This document shows positions 8,317-17,883 of a stretch of DNA of 64,000 nt, piece after piece. The stretch is from Pseudonocardia cypriaca (GTDB taxonomy: Bacteria; Actinomycetota; Actinomycetes; Mycobacteriales; Pseudonocardiaceae), in the NCBI RefSeq assembly GCF_006717045.1, contig NZ_VFPH01000002.1:992001-1056000 (forward strand). The letters are read 5' to 3'. Positions within the stretch are counted from its first letter, which is position 1. Each line of letters begins with the position of its first letter. The notes beneath the pieces are model-generated. The model did no database searches. It saw only the letters and a program-made list of their open reading frames with translations, and was not told where the DNA came from. Position numbers and translations under genes: made by a program.

Positions 8317-8619
8317 TCAGGCCGCGCAGTCGCGGCAGATGTACTGTCCGCCGCTGCTGGACGCGAGCCGGCTGCGGTGGTGGACGAGGAAGCAGCTCGC
8401 GCAGGTGAACTCGTCCGCCTGCTTGGGCAGCACCTTGACCGTGAGCTCCTCGCCGGACAGGTCGGCGCCCGGCAGCTCGAAGCTCTCCGCCGTGTCCGAC
8501 TCGTCGACGTCCACGACCGACGACTGGGCCTCGTTGCGACGGGCCTTCAGCTCGTCGAGTGAGTCCTCGGCCATGTCGTCGGTCTCGTTGCGCCGCGGCG
8601 CGTCGTAGTCGGTCGCCAT
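8317..8619 (-). CDS. DUF4193 small zinc-ribbon-like protein
   Basis: A 100-residue acidic protein conserved in actinobacteria (Rv2699c position). Two CxxC pairs near the C-terminus (CASC at ~72-75 and CRDC at ~95-98) could bind one zinc ion. The N-terminal two thirds are Asp/Glu-rich and probably flexible. ATG 8619 follows a GGTGGGAA ribosome site. It is transcribed alone and away from the APH-like gene. Function is unknown; RNA-polymerase association has been proposed for similar small acidic proteins but is not shown here. Confidence 0.85.
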   Translation of the reverse strand: MATDYDAPRRNETDDMAEDSLDELKARRNEAQSSVVDVDESDTAESFELPGADLSGEELTVKVLPKQADEFTCASCFLVHHRSRLASSSGGQYICRDCAA

Positions 8620-8854
8620 CGTTCCCACCCTCTTACACACATGTAGTCGTCGTGCGGCTGGACAACGCCCTAGGGCCGGGGTTTGTGCCCGGCATTTCTG
8701 TGACGCACGTCTCAACCCAGCCCCGCTCGCGGCCGTGATGCGCTATCGCGCCCGCGCATTTGGAGCTCCCCCTCGGGGCGCAGAAGGGTAACCCAGCGCT
8801 CCGCCGCCCACACCCCTGGCCGTGTCGCCCAGAGGTGGCGTCCACATGCGCGGT

Positions 8855-8860
8855 TAGGGT
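8855..8860 (+). promoter_or_regulatory. Leaderless -10 box of the APH-like kinase gene
   Basis: TAGGGT, 7 nt before the GTG at 8868, with no ribosome site between; it decides the start codon. Confidence 0.5.
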
Positions 8861-8867
8861 TCGCGGC

Positions 8868-9977
8868 GTGGCTGTCCCTCCCGAGCGCGACGATCGCGCG
8901 CGCAACGGCCCCGGCCCGGCGCCCGGAGCCGATCCGGTGGCCGTCGGCGCGTGGCTGGCCGCCGTGCTCGGTGACGAGCGCTGGCGCGGCTGCACGCTGC
9001 GGCCGATCGGGGCGGGCCGGTCGAACCTGACCTACCGCGTGGACAGCCCGGCGGGCGCCGTCGTGCTGCGCCGCCCGCCGGTGGGCCGGGTGGCGGCCAC
9101 CGCGCACGACATGGGCCGCGAGCGGCGCGTGATCACGGCCCTGGCCGGCACCGCGGTCCCGGTGCCGCGCGTACTGGCGGCCGCGGACGGCGGGCCGCCC
9201 GTGGACGCGCCGTGCTACGTGATGGAGCTCGTCGAGGGCGTCGTGCCGCTGCGGGAGCTACCACCCGGATGGGCGAGCACGGAGGGCGAACGCCGCCGCG
9301 CGAGCACGGCGCTCGTCGACGTCCTCGTGGCACTGCACTCCGTCGACCCGGACGCGGTCGGGCTCGGCGGCTTCGGGCGCCCGGAGGGCTTCCTCTCGAG
9401 GCAGGTGCGGCGCTGGGTGACGCAGTGGGAGCAGGCCCGCGACGGCGTGCCCGCTGACGCGGCCACGGCGGCCGAGCTGTCCCGGCTCGCCGAGCGGCTC
9501 GCGGCCACCGTGCCGGCCACCCGGCGGCACACGATCGTGCACGGCGACTACCGCTTCGACAACTGCCTCTTCGACGCCGACGAGCCGGGACGGATCCGCG
9601 CGGTGCTCGACTGGGAGCTCTCCACGCTCGGCGACCCCCTCGCCGACCTGGGCCTGCTGCTCGTCTACTGGCAGCAGGACGACGAGCACCCGGTCTGGCG
9701 GGCCGCGCAGTACCTGCCGAGCCCCACCCGGCTGCCCGGCTTCCTGCGCCGCGACGAGGTGGCCGCCGCCTACGCCGCCGGTTCAGGCGCCGACCTCACC
9801 CCACTGCCGTGGTACGTCGCCTTCGGCGCGTTCAAACTGGGCGTGGTGCTCGCAGGCATCCTCGCCCGCGTGCAGGCGGGGATGGTGCCGGCGTCGATGG
9901 CCGCCGGGCTCGACGGCAGCCTCGCGCCGCTCGTAGCGCTCGGCCACCACGTGCTCGCGGAGGGACTGGACCGATGA
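8868..9977 (+). CDS. APH-family phosphotransferase (ACAD10-like)
   Basis: A 369-residue kinase-fold protein of the aminoglycoside phosphotransferase/choline kinase family. The nucleotide lobe is at ~35-110 (GAGRSNLTYRV), the catalytic loop HGDYRFDNCLFD at ~224-235 (general base Asp) and the metal-binding DWELSTLGDPLADLG at ~248-262. The sequence resembles the APH domain found with acyl-CoA dehydrogenases (ACAD10/11), which phosphorylates hydroxyacyl-CoA, more than antibiotic-resistance kinases; the substrate is inferred. Its stop overlaps the cei start (ATGA). No such gene lies at this point in M. tuberculosis, so it is an insertion into the conserved block. Confidence 0.85.
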   Translation: MAVPPERDDRARNGPGPAPGADPVAVGAWLAAVLGDERWRGCTLRPIGAGRSNLTYRVDSPAGAVVLRRPPVGRVAATAHDMGRERRVITALAGTAVPVPRVLAAADGGPPVDAPCYVMELVEGVVPLRELPPGWASTEGERRRASTALVDVLVALHSVDPDAVGLGGFGRPEGFLSRQVRRWVTQWEQARDGVPADAATAAELSRLAERLAATVPATRRHTIVHGDYRFDNCLFDADEPGRIRAVLDWELSTLGDPLADLGLLLVYWQQDDEHPVWRAAQYLPSPTRLPGFLRRDEVAAAYAAGSGADLTPLPWYVAFGAFKLGVVLAGILARVQAGMVPASMAAGLDGSLAPLVALGHHVLAEGLDR

Positions 9978-10633
9978 CTGCTGCCCGTAGCCGCCCCTAC
10001 CAGCGCCGCAGGCGCGGCCCGGTGCTCGTCGTGGTCAGCGTGCTGGCAGTGCTGGCGATCGTCACCTGGACCGTCGTGCTCGTCAACGCGGGCGGCGCCT
10101 CGAGCGCGTCGTCCTGCCCGGTGCCCAACCCGCCCGCGGGCGACGTGCTGCCCAGCGGTGCCCTCGACCCGGTGGCGCCGGCCCAGCCGGGCGCGGTGGA
10201 GGTGCGCGTGCTCAACGCGGGCGGGCAGCGCGGGCAGGCCAGCCTGGTGGCCGCGCAGCTGCGCGACCTCGGTTTCGCCGTCAACGGCACGGGCAACGAC
10301 CCGCTGTTCCCGAACGAGAACCTGGAGTGCTACGGCCAGCTGCGCTTCGGGGCGGCCGGTGAGGCCGCGGCGAGCACGCTCACGCTCGTGATGCCCTGCG
10401 CCGAGCTGGTGCGCGACGGCCGCCAGGACGCCGGGGTGGACATCTCGGTCGGCACCGGCTTCGGCGACTTCAACCCGACCCGCGCGGCACGCGACGCGCT
10501 CGACCAGCTCACCGAGCCCGGTGGTGGGAGCGACGGCGCGGCCAACGCGGACCCGAACGCCGCAGACGCGGCCCCCACCCAGCCCACCGTGAACCCGGAG
10601 CTCGTCGAGGAGGCGCGCAACGTCAACTGCTGA
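9974..10633 (+). CDS. cei: Envelope integrity protein Cei (LytR_C domain)
   Basis: A 219-residue membrane-anchored protein: a basic N-terminus (RPYQRRRRG), one transmembrane helix at ~16-38 and an extracytoplasmic LytR_C domain (VEVRVLNAGGQRGQASLVAAQLRD at ~76-99, written as two runs VEVRVLNAGGQRG and QASLVAAQLRD). A disordered Ala/Asn/Pro-rich tail follows. In mycobacteria the orthologue Rv2700 is needed for envelope integrity. Its ATG overlaps the preceding kinase stop by 4 nt, so translation is coupled. It is convergent with suhB. Confidence 0.85.
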   Translation: MTAARSRPYQRRRRGPVLVVVSVLAVLAIVTWTVVLVNAGGASSASSCPVPNPPAGDVLPSGALDPVAPAQPGAVEVRVLNAGGQRGQASLVAAQLRDLGFAVNGTGNDPLFPNENLECYGQLRFGAAGEAAASTLTLVMPCAELVRDGRQDAGVDISVGTGFGDFNPTRAARDALDQLTEPGGGSDGAANADPNAADAAPTQPTVNPELVEEARNVNC

Positions 10634-10668
10634 CGGGCGCGCGGCGCGCTCGCACACCGGTGGAGAGG

Positions 10669-11562
10669 TCAGACCTCCGCTGCGCCGTGCTCGCGGGCCA
10701 GCGCGGCGAGCTCGTCGGCGATCGCGGGCGTCGCGGCGAAGACCGCGTCGGCGCCGAGCCCGTCGTCGGGGGGCACGCTGCCCGTCGGCCCCGGCGTGCG
10801 CACGAGCGCGCCCGCCTCCTGCGCGATCAGCGCTGCGGCGGCCCAGTCCCACCAGTTGAGGCCGTGCTCCAGGTAGGCGTCCACCCAGCCGGCGGCCACG
10901 GCGCACAGGTCGAGCGAGGCGACACCGGCCCGGCGCACGTCCCGCACGTGCGGGAGCATGGCGCCGATCATGCGCACCTGCCGCTCCCGCCGCTCGGCGC
11001 GGTAGGAGAACCCGGTGCCGAGCAGCGACAGCGACACGTCGGTGGCACCCGACACGCGCAGCGGCCGCCCGTCGCAGGTGGCGCCCGCGCCCGCCGCGGC
11101 GCTCCACAGCCGCCCGGAGGCCGGTTCCATCACTGCGCCGGCCACCGACACGCCGTCGCGGACGGCGGCGACCGAGATCGCGTACCAGGGCATGCCGTAC
11201 AGGAAGTTCACGGTGCCGTCGATGGGGTCGACCAGCCAGACGGTGCGCGACTCGCCCGCCGTGCTGCCGTGCTCCTCCCCCACCACGACGTCGCCGGGCC
11301 GCAGCACGCCGAGCCGCTCGCGGATGAGCACCTCGACCGCGTGGTCGGATGCGGTGACGACGTCCGTGGGGGTGCTCTTGGTCGCCACGCCCGTGCCGCC
11401 GCGCTCGTCCCACGGCCGGGGCAGCGACGCGAGGTGCTCGGCGGCCTCGGTCACGAGGTCCTCCGCGATGCGGCGCAGATCGGCGGGCTCGTCGCCGGCG
11501 AGAACGGCCGGGTGAGCGGGAGTGGTCGGAGCGGTGGGACGGGCCTCGTTCACGGTGACCAT
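10669..11562 (-). CDS. suhB: Inositol monophosphatase family protein
   Basis: A 297-residue Mg2+-dependent, Li+-sensitive phosphatase; relatives hydrolyse myo-inositol-1-phosphate for phosphatidylinositol and mycothiol synthesis. Visible motifs: VVGEEHGS (~87-94, metal-binding Glu), WLVDPIDGTVNFLYGMPW (~104-121, DPIDGT signature) and NWWDWAAAALIAQEAGA (~219-235, WDxAA signature). ATG 11562 begins the conserved fold; there is no clear ribosome site. It is divergent from sigA, as Rv2701c is, but the ppgK gene found between them in M. tuberculosis is absent. Confidence 0.92.
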   Translation of the reverse strand: MVTVNEARPTAPTTPAHPAVLAGDEPADLRRIAEDLVTEAAEHLASLPRPWDERGGTGVATKSTPTDVVTASDHAVEVLIRERLGVLRPGDVVVGEEHGSTAGESRTVWLVDPIDGTVNFLYGMPWYAISVAAVRDGVSVAGAVMEPASGRLWSAAAGAGATCDGRPLRVSGATDVSLSLLGTGFSYRAERRERQVRMIGAMLPHVRDVRRAGVASLDLCAVAAGWVDAYLEHGLNWWDWAAAALIAQEAGALVRTPGPTGSVPPDDGLGADAVFAATPAIADELAALAREHGAAEV

Positions 11563-11649
11563 CCGACCACATCGCACCGCCGGCGCGCGCACGCCAGGCC
11601 TGCGGACCAGCCACTGGGCGCAGCTTCGGACGTGCGGAGCACGCGCAGT

Positions 11650-11655
11650 TACAAT
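11650..11655 (+). promoter_or_regulatory. Candidate sigA promoter -10 box
   Basis: TACAAT lies about 140 nt upstream of the sigA GTG. A weak TTCGGA is 19 nt further upstream, so spacing is long and the call is tentative. Confidence 0.35.
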
Positions 11656-11797
11656 GGTGCGGTACCCCGATGCGGGATGGGCTTCACGAGCTCCATATCG
11701 AGCGCCATCCGTCGAGGTAACCGAACAACATCTCGTCCAGCAGCCGGAGCTCGACGTCTCCCGGCGCACCATAGAGCGCACGCAGCGAGAGGGCCTA

Positions 11798-13213
<1,416 letters not shown>

Positions 13214-13222
13214 GAACGGTTC

Positions 13223-13262
13223 GAAGGAGGCCCTCCACGCCATGGCGTGGGGGGCCTTCTTC
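13223..13262. terminator. Bidirectional hairpin terminator between sigA and the CBS gene
   Basis: A near-perfect stem of about 18 bp around a CATG-centred loop, with one arm ending GGGGCCTTCTTCC. It begins 10 nt after the sigA stop and abuts the stop of the convergent CBS-domain gene, so it can end both transcripts. Confidence 0.8.
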
Positions 13263-13820
13263 CTACTCCCAGCCGATCGACCCGTTCCACGGCACGTCGT
13301 GCTCGGAGGCGTCCGACCGCAGCGCCGCGAGCTCGGCCGCCCGCTGCAGATCCGTCGTGGCGATGACGCCGACCACCCGGCCCCCGTGCTGCACGACGAT
13401 CTCGCGGCACGGGCCGTGGGGGCGCCGCAGGACCTGCTCGAGCGGCATGCCGGAGTCGACGACGAGCTCGGGTGGCACGGGACGCGCGACGTCGGCGACG
13501 GTCGTCGTCGCGCGCGCGTCCCGGTCGATCGCGCCCAGCTCGGCGAGGTGCAGGCGCCCGAGCAGGCGGCCGTGGACGTCGACCACCGGGAACACCCGGT
13601 ACCGGGGCCCGTCGGGGCCGAGCAGGTGCTCGACGAGGGCCTGCACCGTCCACCACCCGGGCGCCAGGTAGGGCCGGGGCGTCATGACGTCGGCTGCGAC
13701 CAGCCCGTCGAGCCGCCCGGCGAGCGTTCCACACGTTCGGATGCGCGCCCGGCCGGTGCCCGGCAGCACGGAACGCAGCAACGCGGCACCGGCCCGCACG
13801 ATCGACACCGCCTTCACCAC
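13263..13820 (-). CDS. CBS-pair protein, possible remnant of a site-2 protease
   Basis: About 185 residues with two CBS motifs: VMTPRPYLAPGWWTVQALVE to HGRLLGRLHLAEL, then VADVARPVPPELVVDSGMP to GRVVGVIATTDLQRA. CBS pairs sense adenosine nucleotides. The MTPxPxLAPGWWTV style is what I would expect after the metalloprotease domain of Rip3-like site-2 proteases, yet no HExxH or membrane helix is found upstream. GTG 13820/13817 is a provisional start; the reading frame stays open to ~14204 but that part is low-complexity. Either a short stand-alone CBS protein or the 3' remnant of a lost protease. Confidence 0.55.
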   Translation of the reverse strand: MVKAVSIVRAGAALLRSVLPGTGRARIRTCGTLAGRLDGLVAADVMTPRPYLAPGWWTVQALVEHLLGPDGPRYRVFPVVDVHGRLLGRLHLAELGAIDRDARATTTVADVARPVPPELVVDSGMPLEQVLRRPHGPCREIVVQHGGRVVGVIATTDLQRAAELAALRSDASEHDVPWNGSIGWE

Positions 13821-14217
13821 CTGCTTCCGCAGTCGCTCGGCGACCGGCTGACCGCCGGCTCTCGGCCCCTCCCGGATTCCCGCTACACCGCGTCCCGACA
13901 CCGGACCTGCACCAGCAGCTCGGAGGCGAGTCCGGGGCCGCGCAGCCGTTGCTCCCCAGCACGGCTGTACGGCCCCGGACCGGCCGGAGGCGCCCCGTTC
14001 CGACCCCTCCCACCCGGTCCTGGGCGCCGGGCCCGCCGCGCCGGCCACGTCCCCCCGTTGGCCCTCAGCGGCTGCAGGCTGCCCGTTCCTCCGACGGGTA
14101 TGAGCGTCGCGCATCGGGCGGGCGGGCGGACAGGGTCGAAGGGCCTGAACGCGAGAGGGCAGAACGGCGGCTCGGAGCGCGCGTCCGGGCGAACCCGACG
14201 GCACCGTGCCTCCGGCC
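13821..14217. other. 397-base gap without a supported gene
   Basis: Very GC-rich sequence between the CBS gene and the NTF2-like gene. All open frames here give arginine/alanine/proline-rich low-complexity translations with no recognisable domain. It may hold decayed 5' sequence of the CBS gene. Confidence 0.5.
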
Positions 14218-14835
14218 CTACTGGTTCTCCAGCACCCAGAACCGCTCGCCCCGCGACTCCTCCAGCCGGCCGAGGAGCTCCAGATGGATCTCGCGGACCC
14301 GCTCGGCCGTGATCGCCTCGGCGGGGTCGACCTCCTCGATCCGCACGCTGGTCGGGTCCTCGTACAGGTGCTCCCCCGCGAGGCGGCCGCGCTCGTCGTA
14401 CGGCCAGACGAAGGCCTGGCGGCTGGAGACGTGGTAGAGCCGGTCCGGGTCAGGGACGTCGTCGTATCCGACGGCGCGCAGGTCCGAGCCCCTGGCCAGC
14501 TGGTGGAAGGTGAGCTCGTCGGCCACGCCCCAGTCGGCGACGGCGATGCGGTCGTCGGAGTTCCACAGCACGGAGTTCCCGACGCTGTTGTAGAAAGCGA
14601 CGACGCCGTCCTTGCCCTCGATCACGGCCGGGTGGGCGCCCCAGGTGACCCGGTACACGGGATGGTCCACCATCATGTCGGGCGCGACGATCTCGTCGAA
14701 CCGGCCCGATCCCTCCAGGTGGACGTGCCGCCAGAAGTTCAGCAGGATCGCCCGGTGCAGCGGCTCGGTGGTGCGTTCGAGCAGCTCGGCGGTCGGCGTC
14801 ATCGTCTCGTACAGGGCCTTCTCGAAGCGGTTCAT
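14218..14835 (-). CDS. NTF2/SnoaL-like protein
   Basis: A 205-residue protein predicted to adopt the cone-shaped NTF2/SnoaL fold. An N-terminal helix (LHRAILLNFWRHVHLEGSG) leads to FDEIVAPDMMVDHPVYRVTW and GKDGVVAFYNSVG, the usual entry of the fold, and the protein ends WVLENQ. Many relatives are polyketide cyclases, dehydratases or of unknown function, so no reaction is assigned. ATG 14835 has a GAGGA site. It is downstream of the arsR gene on the same strand but separated by a palindromic repeat. Confidence 0.75.
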   Translation of the reverse strand: MNRFEKALYETMTPTAELLERTTEPLHRAILLNFWRHVHLEGSGRFDEIVAPDMMVDHPVYRVTWGAHPAVIEGKDGVVAFYNSVGNSVLWNSDDRIAVADWGVADELTFHQLARGSDLRAVGYDDVPDPDRLYHVSSRQAFVWPYDERGRLAGEHLYEDPTSVRIEEVDPAEAITAERVREIHLELLGRLEESRGERFWVLENQ

Positions 14836-14960
14836 GGCCGTCCTCGTGGTGGGGGTTGCGTCCGGGCAAGGCTGACCAGGCGCCACGAACCCTGTCCAGG
14901 ACGGCGAAGAGGCTGTTCCCCCGAGAACGGGTCCCGTGCACTGCAGGCCGTCTACGACCA

Positions 14961-15029
14961 CTTCACAGACCGAGCCCCGGCTTCACACAGGGCGGGCCGT
15001 GTGTGAAGTGCCTACTGGGTGTGTGAAGT
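14961..15029. repeat. Palindromic intergenic repeat, family R1 copy A
   Basis: A ~68-bp unit: outer CTTCACA / TGTGAAG boxes enclose a core palindrome at 14981-15008 (arms CTTCACAC / GTGTGAAG, G+C-rich middle). The stop codon of the arsR gene (15012-15014) lies inside the unit. Similar copies are at 21474, 24799 and 38157. Confidence 0.85.
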
Positions 15030-15332
15030 CGCCGCGCCCAGCGCCGCGGCCAGCAGGGCGGCCACGTCGGCGTCGACCGCGGTGTAGTGCACGAACGTGC
15101 CGTCCCTCCGGCCCCGGACCAGGCCGGCGAGGCGCAGCTTCGACAGGTGCTGGCTGACCGCGGTGGGAGTGGCGCCCACGAGCTCGGCGAGGCAGGCCAC
15201 CGACGTCTCCCCCTGCGACAGCGCCCAGAGGATCTTCACCCGCGTGGGGTCGGCGAGCAGCCGGAAGCGCTCGGCGGCGGCCTGGGCCTCGTCGTCGCCG
15301 GGCATGTCGAAGTCGGGCAGGGTGCCGTGCAC
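15012..15332 (-). CDS. ArsR/SmtB-family metal-sensing repressor
   Basis: A 106-residue winged-helix regulator. The DNA-binding helix is ATPTAVSQHLSKLRLAGL (~52-69), preceded by SVACLAELVG with a Cys in helix 3 as in several metal-sensing members, and the wing RRDGTFVHYTAVD follows. C-terminal histidines/acidic residues could contribute a metal site. GTG 15332 is chosen because TACCCT lies 6 nt upstream (leaderless). It is divergent from a P1B-type ATPase, the classic repressor/exporter pairing, and likely represses that gene until metal binds (inferred). Confidence 0.88.
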   Translation of the reverse strand: MHGTLPDFDMPGDDEAQAAAERFRLLADPTRVKILWALSQGETSVACLAELVGATPTAVSQHLSKLRLAGLVRGRRDGTFVHYTAVDADVAALLAAALGAATSHTQ

Positions 15333-15338
15333 GTTCCG

Positions 15339-15344
15339 AGGGTA
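15339..15344 (-). promoter_or_regulatory. Leaderless -10 box of the arsR-type repressor
   Basis: TACCCT on the minus strand 6 nt before GTG 15332; no ribosome site is possible, which fixes the start. Confidence 0.5.
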
Positions 15345-15371
15345 GCGGAGGCCACAACTACCTGACTGCCT

Positions 15372-15400
15372 TTGAACCTTCGCATATGCGCAGCTATTGT
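15372..15400 (+). promoter_or_regulatory. Promoter and probable ArsR operator of the metal ATPase gene
   Basis: TTGAAC (15372-15377) and TATTGT (15395-15400) are separated by exactly 17 nt. CATATGCGCAGCTATTG (15383-15399), an imperfect inverted repeat resembling the ATATG-n-TATT operators of SmtB/CzrA-type sensors, fills the spacer and -10 box. The GTG start is 8 nt after the -10, so the transcript should be leaderless. Confidence 0.65.
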
Positions 15401-15408
15401 TCCTCGCC

Positions 15409-17319
15409 GTGGTCACCCTGGAACGTCCTGCCGCGCTCCCGGCCCGTCGCCGCGCACCGATCCACGCGATGCCGGAGGTGCGGTGGGCCGCGGCCTCGCT
15501 CGCGCTCTTCGCCGCCGGCTGCGCAGCCCAGCTGGCCGGCACCCCCGCGCCGGTCTGGTGGACCCTGTACCTCGCCTGCTACGCGGCAGGCGGCTGGGAG
15601 CCCGGGCTGGCCGGGCTGCGCGCGCTGCGCGAACGGACGCTCGACGTCGACCTGCTGATGGTCGTGGCCGCGATCGCCGCCGCCGCCATCGGCCAGGTCT
15701 TCGACGGCGCCCTGCTGATCGTCATCTTCGCCACCTCCGGCGCGGTGGAGGCCGTGGTCACGCGGCGCACCGAGGAGTCCGTGCGTGCGCTGCTCGACCT
15801 CGCCCCCGAGCGCGCCACGCTGCTGCGGGACGACGGCACGGAGACGAGCGTGCCGGTGGCCGACCTCGCCGTCGGCGACATGGTGCTCGTCCGGCCCGGT
15901 GAGCGGGTGGGCGCCGACGGGGTCGTCGTCTCCGGGACCAGCGAGGTGGACCAGGCCTCCATCACCGGCGAGGGCCTGCCCACCCCGAAGCGGCCCGGGG
16001 ACGAGGTCTTCGCCGGCACGGTGAACGGCACCGGCGCGTTGCGGGTCGTCGTCCAGCGGGTGGCGGCGGAGTCGGTGGTGGCGCGCATCGCCGCGATGGT
16101 GGAGCAGGCCTCGGCCGCCAAGGCGCGCACGCAGCTGTTCATCGAGCGCGTCGAGCAGCGCTACTCGGTGGCCGTGGTGGCCGGCGCGCTCGCGCTGGTC
16201 GCGATCCCGCTCGCCTTCGGCGCGGCCTTCGAGCCCACGCTGCTGCGCGCGATGACGTTCATGATCGTGGCGTCCCCCTGCGCGGTCGTCCTCGCGACGA
16301 TGCCGCCGCTGCTGGCCGCGATCGCGAACGGCGGTCGGCGCGGTGTGCTCGTGAAGTCGGCGGTGGCGATGGAGGCGCTGGGCCGCACCGGCGTCGTCGC
16401 GTTCGACAAGACCGGCACGCTCACGGAGGGCAGGCCGCACCTGGAGTCGGTGACGCCGCTCGGCGGGCTCGACGAGGACGCCGTGCTCGCGCTCGCCGCG
16501 GCCGCCGAGCGCCCCAGCGAGCACCCCCTCGCCGCCGCGATCGTGCAGGCCGCCCACCGACGCGGGCTGCCCGTCGCCGAGGCCACGGGGTTCAGCTCCG
16601 TGCCCGGACGCGGCGTCCGCGCCACGGTCGGCGGGACGGACGTCGTCGTCGGCTCACCGGCGGTGCTGGACGGTGTCCCGGAGGTCGCCACATTGGAGGC
16701 GGGCGGCGCCACGGTGGTCGCCGTGATCGCCGACGGCCGTCCGGCCGGACTGCTCGCGCTCGTCGACCGGCTCCGCCCGGACGCGGCCGGCACCGTCACC
16801 CGGCTCACGGAGCTCACCGGCACGGCGCCCGTCCTGCTCACGGGCGACAACGCGGCCGCCGCGCAGCGGGTCGCCGACGCCGTCGGGATCACCGACGTGC
16901 GGGCCGGTCTCCTCCCCGACGCCAAGGCAGCCGCGGTGCGTGAGCTGCAGGCCGCAGGCCGGCGGGTGCTGCTCGTGGGCGACGGTGTGAACGACGCCCC
17001 CGCGCTCGCCACGGCCGACGTCGGGGTGGCGCTCGGCGGGCGGGGCATCGCGCTGGCGGTCGAGACGGCCGACGTCGTGATCGTGCGCGACGACCTCACC
17101 ACCCTGCCCAACCTGCTCGGCCTCTCCCGCCGCGCCCGCCGGGTGGTCGTGGCCAACGTCGCGATCGCGGCCACGGTGATCGCGTCGCTCGTGACGTGGG
17201 ACCTCGTTGGCACCCTGCCGCTCCCGCTCGGCGTGGCCGGGCACGAGGGCTCCACGGTGGTGGTCGCGCTCAACGGCCTGCGCCTGCTGCGCGCGGCCGC
17301 GTGGCGGCGTGCCGGCTAG
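15409..17319 (+). CDS. P1B-4-type heavy-metal-exporting ATPase
   Basis: A 636-residue P-type ATPase pumping a transition metal (Co2+, Fe2+, Ni2+ or Zn2+) across the membrane. Visible: actuator TGE (ITGEGLP), metal-binding SPC in helix 6 (VASPCAVVLATMP), phosphorylation motif DKTGTLTEGRPH, nucleotide-binding SEHPLA, hinge GDGVNDAPALATADVGVALG and HEGSTVVVALNGLRLL in the last helix. SPC plus HEGxT marks subgroup P1B-4; no N-terminal heavy-metal-associated domain is present, as usual for it. GTG 15409 is set by the leaderless promoter. Divergent from its probable ArsR regulator. The 3' end overlaps the convergent MmcQ-like gene by 4 nt. Confidence 0.93.
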   Translation: MVTLERPAALPARRRAPIHAMPEVRWAAASLALFAAGCAAQLAGTPAPVWWTLYLACYAAGGWEPGLAGLRALRERTLDVDLLMVVAAIAAAAIGQVFDGALLIVIFATSGAVEAVVTRRTEESVRALLDLAPERATLLRDDGTETSVPVADLAVGDMVLVRPGERVGADGVVVSGTSEVDQASITGEGLPTPKRPGDEVFAGTVNGTGALRVVVQRVAAESVVARIAAMVEQASAAKARTQLFIERVEQRYSVAVVAGALALVAIPLAFGAAFEPTLLRAMTFMIVASPCAVVLATMPPLLAAIANGGRRGVLVKSAVAMEALGRTGVVAFDKTGTLTEGRPHLESVTPLGGLDEDAVLALAAAAERPSEHPLAAAIVQAAHRRGLPVAEATGFSSVPGRGVRATVGGTDVVVGSPAVLDGVPEVATLEAGGATVVAVIADGRPAGLLALVDRLRPDAAGTVTRLTELTGTAPVLLTGDNAAAAQRVADAVGITDVRAGLLPDAKAAAVRELQAAGRRVLLVGDGVNDAPALATADVGVALGGRGIALAVETADVVIVRDDLTTLPNLLGLSRRARRVVVANVAIAATVIASLVTWDLVGTLPLPLGVAGHEGSTVVVALNGLRLLRAAAWRRAG

Positions 17320-17657
17320 CGGCCCAGGTGAGCCGCGGCCACGCTCTTCGGCACGACCATGCGCCAGGCGTCGACGACCAGCTCGCGCATCTCGTCCTCG
17401 TCGAGCGCGGCCGTCCACGCCTCCACCCAGTGGTACCGCTGCTCGGAGAACCGCGGTAGGTGGAACTTCGTGGGGTCGGACGCGATGAGCGCGTCGCGCT
17501 CCTCCTTCGGGTACGCGAAGCCCATCACCGACTCGTCCCGCGAGAACGCGATGTAGACGATCTGCTTCACCCGGAACTTCACGCGGTCGTGGATGAGGTG
17601 CTCGGTGGTGCGCGGCAGCGACAGGGCCAGCCGCCGCACCTCGTCGACCGTGACCAT
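17316..17657 (-). CDS. MmcQ/YjbR-family protein
   Basis: A 113-residue protein of the MmcQ/YjbR fold (double-wing, cytoplasmic). Typical segments are VRRLALSLPRTTEHLIHD near the start, KFRVKQIVYIAFS, and the C-terminal YHWVEAWTAALDEDEMRELV. A DNA-binding role has been proposed for the family but is not established. It overlaps the ATPase 3' end by 4 nt in convergent orientation. Confidence 0.85.
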   Translation of the reverse strand: MVTVDEVRRLALSLPRTTEHLIHDRVKFRVKQIVYIAFSRDESVMGFAYPKEERDALIASDPTKFHLPRFSEQRYHWVEAWTAALDEDEMRELVVDAWRMVVPKSVAAAHLGR

Positions 17658-17689
17658 CCACCGAGTATGGGCTCGGGGCCTGACACTTT

Positions 17690-17742
17690 CCGACGAGCGG
17701 GGCGTTCGTCGGTACCTATCCGACGAACGCGCCGCTCGTCGG
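17690..17742. repeat. Long palindrome, family R2 copy 1
   Basis: Two 23-bp arms (17690-17712 and 17720-17742) with a single mismatch around a 7-nt TACCTAT loop; arms begin CCGACGAGCGG and end CGCTCGTCGG. The second copy is at 56160-56212. This copy lies between two divergent genes, so it is not at an obvious gene 3' end. Confidence 0.85.
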
Positions 17743-17883
17743 GATCGGGGTCGGTGCCGTGAGGCGACTCACCGCTCTCTGGATCGATTCTGGAGCAGCT
17801 TGCGGGGATGCTGGAACGAGGTGCCCGCCGTCGCCGCGCCATTGACCGGACGAAGCCGACGAACTCGTGGAACCGGATCCCCG

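Noticed and set aside
8868..9977. Aminoglycoside-resistance gene
   Set aside because: The motifs fit ACAD10-like APH kinases, and coupling to cei argues against a resistance role.
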